Source of the DNA: Apodemus sylvaticus
Lineage: Eukaryota; Chordata; Mammalia; Rodentia; Muridae
Length of the DNA stretch: 64,000 bases
Direction: 5' to 3'
Assembly (NCBI RefSeq): GCF_947179515.1
Contig: NC_067473.1
Location: 129,911,435 to 129,975,434 of the forward strand
Positions 56,301 through 64,000 of this stretch are shown here, in pieces. A model generated the notes under the pieces. It was not told the DNA's origin, made no database searches, and worked only from the letters and a program-made list of their open reading frames with translations. The position numbers were made by a program, and so were the translations under genes. Each line of letters starts with the position of its first letter. Position 1 is the stretch's first letter.

Positions 56301-56850
56301 GGTGGACAGAAAGCTACTGGGTTTTGCAAGTTGATTCAGTATGGTGCCAAGTTGCTAAAATAGTTTATCATTTCTAGAAAATTTCCTGTAGAATTTCAGG
56401 GATCTCTTATGTATAAAATTATCTTTTACAAAAGGGACAGTTCAATTACTCTTCCTATTTGTATATATTGTGGGTTTCATTCCCTTGCCTTCTTCTCCAG
56501 CTAGTGTTTTAAGTCCAGTATTCCAGGGAATAGTGGATTGCCATGTCGTATTTCTATTTTCAGTGAGATTGCTTTGTGTGTTTCTCTATTTAGAATGATG
56601 TTGGCTATGGGTCTCTCGTGTGTAGCTTTTATAATGTTGATATGTGTGGTCTCTAGTCCTGTTCTCTCTAGGACTTTAGTCATGGAAAGTTGGATTTTGT
56701 CAAAGGCTTTTTCTGAACCTATTGAGATGACATGATTTTGTGTTTAAGTGTATGTATGTGATTTTTCTAATTGAATTGATTTTTTTTTAATCCAGCTTGA
56801 TTGTACTACCTATATTTCAATGGTTTGATATCATATTTGATACATGGTGA
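53330..56850 (-). mobile_element. 5'-truncated L1 (Lx-like), antisense
   Basis: About 3.5 kb of L1 on the minus strand. From high to low coordinates it carries part of the ORF2 reverse transcriptase with EKAFDKIQ at 56690-56713, the C-terminal ORF2 segments at 55925-56119 and 55615-55857 (with WGKE), a decayed segment at 55394-55612, then the 3'UTR. The 3'UTR includes 'aacagtattccataatgtat' (antisense) near 54940 and an Lx-type region around 53700-54250. ORF2 is broken by frameshifts and stops, and the 5' two-thirds (ORF1, endonuclease) is missing. Not active. Confidence 0.88.
54290..54600. repeat. AT-rich satellite inside the L1 3'UTR
   Basis: About 310 bp of TATA/ATTTATA sequence with local palindromes, interrupting otherwise colinear L1 3'UTR. 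Confidence 0.85.
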
Positions 56851-56854
56851 TCAT

Positions 56855-57100
56855 TTTGGGAACTAGGATGGAACTAAAGGGAGGGAACAAAGGAGAAGAG
56901 AAAAGAGGAGGGAAGGAAAAGCCAGAAAGGCAAGCTATGCTAAGAAAGCAGGCATTTGGAATTTGATTTTTAATTTGATTTTTAATCTATGTATAATAAA
57001 CAGCCAGTTCAGTGTACGTCACTTTCTAGTTTCTGATGTAATAAGTTAACTAAAACAACAGTCTTAGAATCTTGTAATTATGCTGGTCAGAAATCTGAAG
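56855..57100. other. Unique DNA after the L1
   Basis: Purine-rich at about 56876-56930. No gene recognised. Confidence 0.4.
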
Positions 57101-57102
57101 TG

Positions 57103-57275
57103 AGGGCTGTAGAGATGGCTCACTGCTCATCCAGAGGACCCCTGCTACTCACAACTACCCATAAATCTAGCTCCAGGGGATATAACATCATTTCTGGCTT
57201 CTGTGGCCACCTGCACTCATGCCCGCATACCCACACAGATATATACATAATTTAAAAAAATAAACAAATGAACAT
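57103..57275 (+). repeat. B2/B3-type SINE
   Basis: 'gggctgtagagatggctcac', 'tccagaggacccctgctac', 'atctagctccaggggatata' and an A-rich tail. Confidence 0.8.
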
Positions 57276-57284
57276 TTTTAAACT

Positions 57285-57362
57285 GAATGTGGATGGACCC
57301 CAGGGCTCTGCTCATAATGTGCAAGTACTCTACCAACTGATTAAGCTGCATCCCAGGCCCTC
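57285..57362 (-). repeat. ID-type SINE, antisense
   Basis: 'ggaccccagggctctgctca', 'gtgcaagtactctaccaact', 'gattaagctgcatcccaggc' are the antisense ID body and head. Confidence 0.8.
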
Positions 57363-57364
57363 CA

Positions 57365-57785
57365 CCTGCCTTGTTTCAAATCTCTTCAGAGTTATATGCG
57401 GAAGTGCCACATTTTAGAATAGCATGTCCTGTACCACATCAATTATTTAGGGAGATGGTTTTTAGCCTATCATAGGTCTTAAGCATGGAAGAAGGGAGAT
57501 AATTTAATATACAATCGAGAGGGAAACACCCTTGATGTTTGCTCCTGAATGACCAAGGGAAGATTGCAGAAATCTAAATGAGGACGAGGGAAGCATGGGG
57601 AAACATTAGCTCCACCTGCGCGGTACCTTCACCTGTTCCTTTGGGACACGTCTCACCACGACTGGAATCATGGTGTGACACGGAGTTTAGAGCCTAGGAT
57701 CACCCGACTCAAGGCTAACCAACTACAGCAACCAAGTCATCTGGCCATGAGCGTAGATTTCAAAGTGCATGTTTTAGCTTCATCT
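57365..57785. other. Unique DNA, no gene recognised
   Basis: Nothing recognised. Confidence 0.4.
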
Positions 57786-57786
57786 T

Positions 57787-58080
57787 AGTTTGGGTTTCTA
57801 TTGTTTCGATAAAACATCTTGATGAAAACTAACTTAAGGACAGTGTTTATTTCACTTAATAGCTTATAAGTCCCTCTCTGAGGGCCACTGGGGAAAGATC
57901 CTGGAGGCAGGAACTGGAAGCAGAACCCATGGAGGATCACTGCTTCTTGACTTACTCAACTCACCTTTTTAACTTCCTCCAGTAGGTTTGGCCCTCCCCC
58001 ATTAATTTGGAATCAAGAATATGTCCCCCAATAATTTGATAGGGGCATTTTTTTCAATTAAGGCTTCTTTTCCAGAAAAC
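57787..58080 (-). repeat. MaLR LTR, antisense
   Basis: 'agtttgggtttctattgttt', 'cgataaaacatcttgatgaa', 'ccatggaggatcactgcttc' and 'ggccctcccccattaatttg' follow the reverse complement of the LTR family at 52226 and 63127. Confidence 0.8.
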
Positions 58081-58111
58081 TCTAGCTTGTATGAAGCTGA
58101 TCAAAAATTTT

Positions 58112-58138
58112 AAAATAAAATAATAAAATAAAATAAAA
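58112..58138. repeat. (AAAAT)n microsatellite
   Basis: Five TAAAA/AAAAT units. Confidence 0.9.
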
Positions 58139-58206
58139 GTCAAGTAAAATAGGACAGTCTTGATATGTTAGAACTTTTAGGGAAAACAGTATTACCTTAT
58201 GTCTCT

Positions 58207-58530
58207 GTCTTAGGGTTTTACTGCTGTGAACAGACACCATGATCAAGGCAATTCTTATAAGGACAACATTTAATTGGGGCTGGTTTACAGCTTCAGAGGC
58301 TCAGTCCTTTATCACCAAGCCAGGAAAATGGCAACATCCAGGCAGGCACGGTGCAAACAGAGATGAGAGATCTACATCTTCATCTGAAGGCTGCTAGCAG
58401 AATACTGACTTCCAGGCAACTAGGATGAAGGTCTTAAAGCCTACGCCCATAGTGACATACCTACTCCAACAAGCTATACCTCCTAATAGTGCCACTCCCT
58501 GGACCACACATATACAAACCATCACAGTCT
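58207..58530 (-). repeat. MaLR LTR, antisense, full length
   Basis: 'cttagggttttactgctgtg', 'aacagacaccatgatcaagg', 'catcttcatctgaaggctgc', 'cctcctaatagtgccactcc', 'accatcacag'. The reverse complement begins TGTGATGGTTTG and ends near CTAAGACA, typical MaLR termini. Well preserved. Confidence 0.88.
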
Positions 58531-58619
58531 CATAGAGTTGAAATTATTCAAATCATTCAAAGCGATGTAAGCAGCTGGCTTTGCTGCTACATGTAGAAAA
58601 TGCTACAGGGAAAGAGAAT

Positions 58620-58800
58620 TATGCCAAACCTAGGCTATGAGACAGCCTGACAGCATGGAGGGTGTCCTCACCAAGCTCTGTGAGGAATTGCCCTATGCTG
58701 TCCTGATATGTGTAAGAAATAATAACTTTCTTTTCTTTCTTCTTGTGCCAGTTTGGGTTAAGCTTCTGTTGCTTTCCACCAAAGCAATCCTGGCTAATCC
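58620..58800 (+). repeat. Possible old LTR 3' part
   Basis: 'gtaagaaataataactttct' followed by 'gtgccagtttgggttaagct' and 'caatcctggctaatcc' resembles the 3' end of a MaLR-type LTR. Confidence 0.35.
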
Positions 58801-58811
58801 AGGTCTCAAAG

Positions 58812-58885
58812 GAATGGGAACTGGAGAGCTAGGGGGAGGTGATTCAGTTCAAAAGCATTTGCCTTGCAAACATGAGCATTAAAAG
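58812..58885 (+). repeat. ID/B4-like SINE head
   Basis: 'gggggaggtgattcagttca' and 'aaagcatttgccttgcaaac' resemble a SINE head. Truncated. Confidence 0.4.
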
Positions 58886-58889
58886 GGAA

Positions 58890-59605
58890 AGAAGTAAGAC
58901 TGTAGCTGTTGGTCCACAAAGGAAGGCAACACAGTCCCCTTCCATGAGGGTTGGTAGGACCTCAAGGCCAGACCAGGTCCTCAAGGTGGGAAGGAGAACA
59001 TCAGACAGAAAAGAAATATATAATCTTAGAAATTTGAAACATGCTGCAGTGTTAAAAGGAAAGAGAGACTTTCCCTTAAAGCCTGGAGTGGAGCATCACT
59101 AAGAGTGAGAATAAGAGAAGACTAAGGAAGGACAACTGATTGCCAGGAGAGGGATGCTGGGAATGATGGGTAATTGGGGACAGAAGAGCCTCTTCAAGAG
59201 CATTATTCAGAACACCATCAAAAAAAAAAAAAAAAAAAAACCTAAGGAGTCTCTCCAGACCAAAAAGAAGGTCTGACTTTTATAACCTTTTAGATGTGAT
59301 GGGAAGTTTCACATTGGGTGATTTAGTTCAACATCACATAGATTATACAAGGAGCATGGAATGTTTAGGTACCAGTGAAAACCATTAATCCAGGCTGCAT
59401 TAATGTTAGGTCACAGCAGAGATAGCCTCTTCACTCTTGGTCCCAGTGAGAGCTTCTGAGAGGTATGTCCCAATTCAGACTATAGGAATCTGGTCTACAA
59501 GTGTAGGCTCCAGTTTTAACAATGAGTTTGATCCAAAGATGCCTTGTAAAAGGCCTAGGACAGGGCACACCACTTGTAAGATCACTGCTGAAGAAGAAGA
59601 GACTG
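58890..59605. other. Unique DNA, no gene recognised
   Basis: Contains an A20 run at 59221-59240. Short frames only. Confidence 0.4.
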
Positions 59606-59609
59606 GAAG

Positions 59610-59780
59610 AATCCTTGGGTTTGCTGGCCAATTATCTTGAAGTTCCAGGCCAGTGAGAAACTTTGTTTCCAACAAAAGGTGTAAGGTTCCTGAGAAATGA
59701 TAACAGAAGTTGTCCTCTGACACTCCTCTTCATATACACACATGTACTCATGTATGTACATGTGTGCACACAGACAGAGA
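59610..59780 (+). repeat. B4-type SINE, 3' half
   Basis: 'gctggccaattatcttgaag', 'ttccaggccagtgagaaact', 'gttgtcctctgacactcctc', then a CATG/CACA tail. Confidence 0.65.
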
Positions 59781-59794
59781 GGAGGGCAGAAGGC

Positions 59795-59798
<4 letters not shown>

Positions 59799-59854
<56 letters not shown>
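59799..59854. repeat. (GA)n microsatellite
   Basis: About 28 GA units. Confidence 0.98.
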
Positions 59855-59857
<3 letters not shown>

Positions 59858-59859
<2 letters not shown>

Positions 59860-60460
59860 AATGGGCATTTCTTGTCTGTTATCTCTGAGACTACCATTCA
59901 TTTATTTAAGCTCCTCTCCTTGGGGTTCCTAGGTCTCTTTCCCTGCCAACCAGATCAGTTATCTTTTCCATCTCATGAGAAAGAAGCTAACCCCATTGTT
60001 TGTCCATCCTAAAGATAACCAGCAAAGCTCAGGAGATGAATCTCAAAATAGAAATTCCTAGCAAAGAGAATTACCCAATCCTGCTTGGGTCCCTGGAATT
60101 GGAAAGGTGCTAGAGGCCTACCCCCTGGGGAGACATGGAGCTGCGCATCTGGGTATAGGAAGGCAGAGCACAGTCCCAATGCTTTACAAAGAGCCATGCC
60201 TAGTTTGACTGATATGATTCCAAACTTATAATCAGCTGCTTTCCAAGTTGGAAAGCCAGGAGCAAGAATCCTGATCAGTTCAGGAAGAGAGGAGTTTAAG
60301 TTGTTTGCCAGGGTGATGATGCATGCCAGTCAAGAGCTCATTAGAATAGCACAAAGTTCCAGACAATTTGCAAAGCATCCTGTGGTCATAGTGTGTTTGC
60401 AACTATATGTCTATACTAAAGAGTAACGTGCCAGAATTCTCACTTTTATGGGTTTTTAAA
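59858..60460. other. Unique DNA, no gene recognised
   Basis: A short B1-head-like fragment 'gccagggtgatgatgcatgc' lies at about 60307-60326. No gene. Confidence 0.4.
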
Positions 60461-60469
60461 AATGCTTTC

Positions 60470-60720
60470 AAATTTTAACACAGGTATACAGTGTATTATG
60501 ATCATATCGAACCCTCATTTTACCCTTCCAACTCCTCAGGACCCCAGTATGTCCCCTGCTCAAATTCATTTCATTTTTTTTATTCAACTACTTCCAATTA
60601 ATTCTGTCCATATAGGCATGGGTGTGAGGACATCCACTGGTACTAACCTACCAGTGGCCACACTCCTAAAGAAAATTGACTTTCCCTTCCTTGGTAACCA
60701 TCAAATGACAGTGGTCCCTC
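60470..60720. repeat. Probable L1-derived rodent sequence
   Basis: 'cttccaactcctcaggaccc' and 'ccacactcctaaagaaaatt' then 'gactttcccttccttgg' resemble a piece of rodent L1 that I remember in untranslated regions. Orientation uncertain. The 120-codon frame at 60462-60824 is an artefact of it. Confidence 0.4.
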
Positions 60721-60799
60721 AGGTGAAGGAAAGATGTAGGAGAAGATCTACTTCATCTCCTGGAATGGGGGCAGAGAGGATGGATGACCACACATTAAG

Positions 60800-61262
60800 T
60801 GGTCTGCTACAAAGCTGGAGATAAGACTGGAGAAGCAGAGGGGATAAGAGCTCCGCAGGAAGATGAACAAAGTCAACTAGCCTGGACCCTCAGGGGCTCT
60901 CAGAGGCTAAACCACCAACCAAGGAGCATATATAAGCTGGACATAGGCCCCTGCACATAGGTAGCAGATGTGCAGCTCAGTTTTCATGTGGGTTCTCCAA
61001 CACCTGGAGCAGGAACTATCCCTAACTCTGTCACCTGACTGTGAATCCCATTCCCCTAACTAGGCTGTCTTGTCTGGCCTCAGTGGGAAAGGATGCACCT
61101 AGCCCTGCAGAGACTTGATGTGCCAGGGTGAGGGGATACCAAGGGAGGCCCTCCACCCTCTCAGAGGAGAAGGGCAGGAGAGGAGGGAGGAACTGTGTGA
61201 AGGCATCCAGGAGGAAAGAGGACAGTGATCAGGATGTAAAGCCAATAAATAAATTAATCAAT
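60800..61262 (+). repeat. L1 3'UTR end
   Basis: 'ggctaaaccaccaaccaagg', 'gatgtgccagggtgagggga', 'ggaggccctccaccctctca', then a purine-rich part and 'gtaaagccaataaataaa' at the end follow the rodent L1 3'UTR. Related to the piece inserted at 6689-6841. Confidence 0.7.
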
Positions 61263-61277
61263 GGGGCAAAGAAGACT

Positions 61278-61450
61278 AAAAGTCCTAGGACAATGAGATA
61301 GCTCAGTAGGTGAAGACACCTGCCACCAAGCCAAGGGACCTGAATTTTATCCATAGAATCCTCATGGCAGAAAGTGAAAATTGAGCCTTCTGACCTTCAC
61401 ATGTATGACAGGGCATGCCTGACACACAGAGTATGTGCACACACAAAGGA
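61278..61450 (+). repeat. B3-type SINE
   Basis: 'caatgagatagctcagtagg', 'acacctgccaccaagcc', 'ttctgaccttcacatgta' and a CACA tail. Confidence 0.75.
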
Positions 61451-61454
61451 AGTA

Positions 61455-62340
61455 GTAAGTGTAGGTTTCTAAGCTTTAAAAAATTATCTATTCCCAGATA
61501 GCTTCTATGCTAATGGAAAGAGATAGGTAAGAAACTATAGGCTGTGCTCAATACCTGTTATTTCATGCCAGTGCATTCAAAAAGCAGAGGAGTGCACAGC
61601 CTTTCAGTCTGAGAAGGAGAAAGACAGTGTGTACGTTTAGATACAGGTTCTGTTCACATTACCAAACCTCATTTCTTTCAGCTCTGTTCATGCCCCAGGA
61701 TCCATATATCACGAAGGTCATACTAGAAATGTCTGCTGTCAGATATGCAACAGCTAACCACTTGTTGGCCAGTGATCATGTAGACAATAAAGATGATAGA
61801 AACCAAGCTAGGGAAAGCACTGGTTGCCCATCCAAGGCCTACAGGCTGAATATGTTTTCCAACCACCCGTGAGAAGCAATGTCAAGGAGAGTGAAAATCT
61901 TGAGCATTGAACTATATACTGGAGTGAAGGAATGCCTTGCCTTTACATGGTAGACACAAGAAGGAAGACAAGGTCCTCTCCATTGGCCCATCTTACCATC
62001 AGTGGTAATATATGAGGAAAGGGGCTCAGTGACCAAGATGCCTTCCACAAGGTCCTGCCCTCAAAACTATTGCTTCACTGATTGTTTCTAACACATGAAG
62101 TTGGGGAAACATAGCCTTGCCATTCCCCCAGTTCTGTATTAATTGCTCAGATAAAAATACCCTCTGTCAGTGGACAGCAATGGATACTTCTGACATATTA
62201 ATTCTGAGTTGTTCTTATAAGGAACAAAGTATAGGTCTTAAGATTTTTACATTTCTAAGGAGGATAGAAATATGAGTTTGTTACTCTATTTGCTATTTAG
62301 CCTCATTGACCAAGATCCGAAACAAGTTGAATTGAAATGA
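61455..62340. other. Unique DNA, no gene recognised
   Basis: No element named with confidence; short frames only. Confidence 0.4.
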
Positions 62341-62344
62341 AGTG

Positions 62345-62402
62345 AGCCAGGGATATAGATCAGTGCTAATGCCCTTGAGTGACTATAGATTTATTCATGT
62401 AA
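62345..62402 (+). repeat. ID-like SINE remnant
   Basis: 'gagccagggatatagatcag' then 'tgctaatgcccttgag' resembles an ID head. Confidence 0.4.
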
Positions 62403-62427
62403 GACACCTATTCTGCCATATTCTATT

Positions 62428-62466
62428 CTCCCTCTCTCTCTTTCTCTTTTTCTCTTTCTCTCTCTT
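62428..62466. repeat. CT-rich microsatellite
   Basis: CTCTCTCTTTCTC run. Confidence 0.9.
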
Positions 62467-62469
62467 ATC

Positions 62470-62845
62470 CTCATAAACACATATCTTTTCCATTAAGCTG
62501 AATAATGAGAATAAAAAGGTCTTCATGGAACTCTTGACAACAGATCAGTAAAAGCACCTTTGAGCACCTATGAGGCCAGATGCTAGGACACTGACTATTA
62601 ATCAAGCTCAGGTATCTTTGGAAACAGCAACCCTGGGTGTTTCCAAGACAGTGTCAACTGACCAAACTTACAACTAACTCACCATCTTCCTTTCACATTA
62701 ATACATCCCTCTACCCTCTACATGAGGTCCTTTCCACTAACAGTGTAAAGATCCTTTCTTCTTTCCCCTCTGTGATCACATCAGATAGGTGAACCCCATG
62801 CCCCTGAGGCCATTAAGCTGTTTTGCAAATGGTCAGATCATACAC
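62470..62845. other. Unique DNA, no gene recognised
   Basis: No recognised element. Confidence 0.4.
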
Positions 62846-62849
62846 TAAT

Positions 62850-62925
62850 GGATGCAGCCATGTAAAAACACATGGGAGCCAGATTTGGCTCTTGGACCAT
62901 ATTTGCCCATTTCTGTCTTAAGCAC
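62850..62925 (-). repeat. Possible DNA-transposon fossil
   Basis: 'gagccagatttggctcttgg' then 'accatatttgcccat' resembles one end of a common mammalian DNA-transposon-type repeat. Too short to classify. Confidence 0.35.
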
Positions 62926-63126
62926 TCATCGCTTCTCCGCTGTGTCTTTGTTCTTTATCCTGGTTTTTGCTAACACTGAAAACGTATCCTATAAAATAAA
63001 ATATAATAAGAGCACTGTGGTATCTATAGAGCCCATAGAGTATGATAGGAGTCTGTAGTTTATTTGATCTGGAACATTTTAACCCAGCAAGAGGAGCAGT
63101 TCCTTAAGAGTCCTTTAAGGTGAATG

Positions 63127-63515
63127 TGCTAGCTTGTTTTGTATCTAACTTGACACAAGTTAGGGACATCTCAAAGGAAAGAACCTCAATTGAGAAAATG
63201 CCTCCATACAAATCAACCTGTAGGGCATTGTCTTAATTACTAGTTAAAGGAGGAGGGTCCACCCCATCCCTAGTGCCATCCCTGGTGCCATCCCTGGGCT
63301 GGCAGTTCTATAAGAAAGCCATGGGGAGCAAGCCAGTAAGCAGCATTCCTCCATGACCTCTGCATCAGCTCCTGTCTTCAGGTTCCTGCCTTGTTTGAGT
63401 TCCTGTCCTGACTTCCTTTGGTGATGAACAGTGCTGTGGAAGTGTAAGACAAATAAACCCTTTCCTCCCCGACTTGCTTGTGGTCATGGTGATGCATCAC
63501 TAGAGTAGTAACCCT
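63127..63515 (+). repeat. MaLR LTR, near full length
   Basis: 'tatctaacttgacacaagtt', 'ctcaattgagaaaatgcctc', 'ctccatgacctctgcatcag', 'caaataaaccctttcctccc' with AATAAA at 63452-63457, ending 'taaccctaagtcag'. Contains a small local duplication of 'gtgccatccctgg'. Same family as 52226-52615. Confidence 0.85.
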
Positions 63516-63519
63516 AAGT

Positions 63520-64000
63520 CAGTGGTATGACTTTGTTTATTTCTGTATTCCAGGAGAGGCAAGAATATCTATTGAATGATTCTATTCACAACCCAGACTT
63601 GTTGGCTACTTCGCTTTTGTTCTATATTTGAGAGTGATCCTATGTGACTATGCACTAGACTCCTCTTATTCATAAATCCCTCCCTGGAAATGTGATTACT
63701 GAAACACACAGTCTCACTGCAGTACAATCTTTCCAAATGGCTTTGCCTCATTCAGTAGTTCCTTTAAGGCCATCTTCTGCCCTAAATGCCTCAGTGTACC
63801 ACACACATACCAACAAACCAACAAACAAACCAAATTAGCTCAACTTTTAGATTATTTCTCAGCTTCTTATATAAGCATTTCTCCTGAGACTGGAGTGAGG
63901 GTTATCTGTTGAGGCATGCAAGAAAACACAGTGCTATTTCCCATCACTGCCCCTCTCTGGTCCTGGCCTTCTGCCTCCACATATCTTCTAAAACTCTTCA
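63520..64000. other. Unique DNA to the window edge
   Basis: A short (CAAA)n-like run at about 63811-63831. No gene or named repeat. Confidence 0.4.

Noticed and set aside
55394..56683. Minus-strand frames with reverse-transcriptase-like similarity as a functional gene
   Set aside because: They are broken pieces of a 5'-truncated L1 ORF2.
60462..60824. 120-codon plus-strand frame
   Set aside because: It lies across probable L1-derived sequence with no protein similarity that I recognise.

Overview
This window looks like intergenic or intronic DNA from a mouse-like rodent (genus Mus or a close relative). The evidence is the repeat content: rodent B1, B2/B3, B4 and ID SINEs, rodent MaLR LTRs, an Lx-like L1, many long microsatellites, and older mammalian MIR, L2 and MLT1 fossils. 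The absence of young ID elements argues for mouse over rat. A run of exactly 200 Ns shows it comes from a draft-quality assembly. I found no intact protein-coding gene, no rRNA or tRNA gene, no CRISPR and no prokaryotic feature. Nearly all open reading frames here are chance, low-complexity or repeat-derived.

Layout. 0-14 kb: mixed unique DNA and old SINEs, with two informative structures. One is an old LTR split by a younger insertion (4.67-5.86 kb). The other is a processed SUMO2 pseudogene (6.45-7.51 kb), itself split by the 3' end of an L1 with an 18-bp target-site duplication. 14.3-14.9 kb: a pyrimidine satellite and the assembly gap. 14.9-17.4 kb: a transposon-free, AT-rich block full of homeodomain/POU-type motifs that looks like deeply conserved regulatory DNA. 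18.6-38.8 kb: SINE-rich accessory DNA with several microsatellites. 39-45.3 kb: a second transposon-poor stretch with several enhancer-like blocks and one segment that keeps unusually many CpGs. 46.2-47.5 kb: a third enhancer-like block with two identical octamer sites. 47.5-64 kb: repeat-rich again, with a 3.5-kb antisense 5'-truncated L1 (53.3-56.9 kb), several MaLR LTRs and a second L1 3' end.

Interpretation. Long transposon-free, CpG-retaining, TAAT/octamer-rich islands separated by repeat-dense DNA are the usual signature of a gene desert or large intron that carries distal enhancers of a developmental regulator. The neighbouring gene is not visible here and I do not name one. Conservation is inferred from composition and repeat exclusion, not measured. 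I found no convincing new gene system. The best leads are the enhancer-like islands, the dated SUMO2/L1 nest, and two splice-site-bounded exon candidates.
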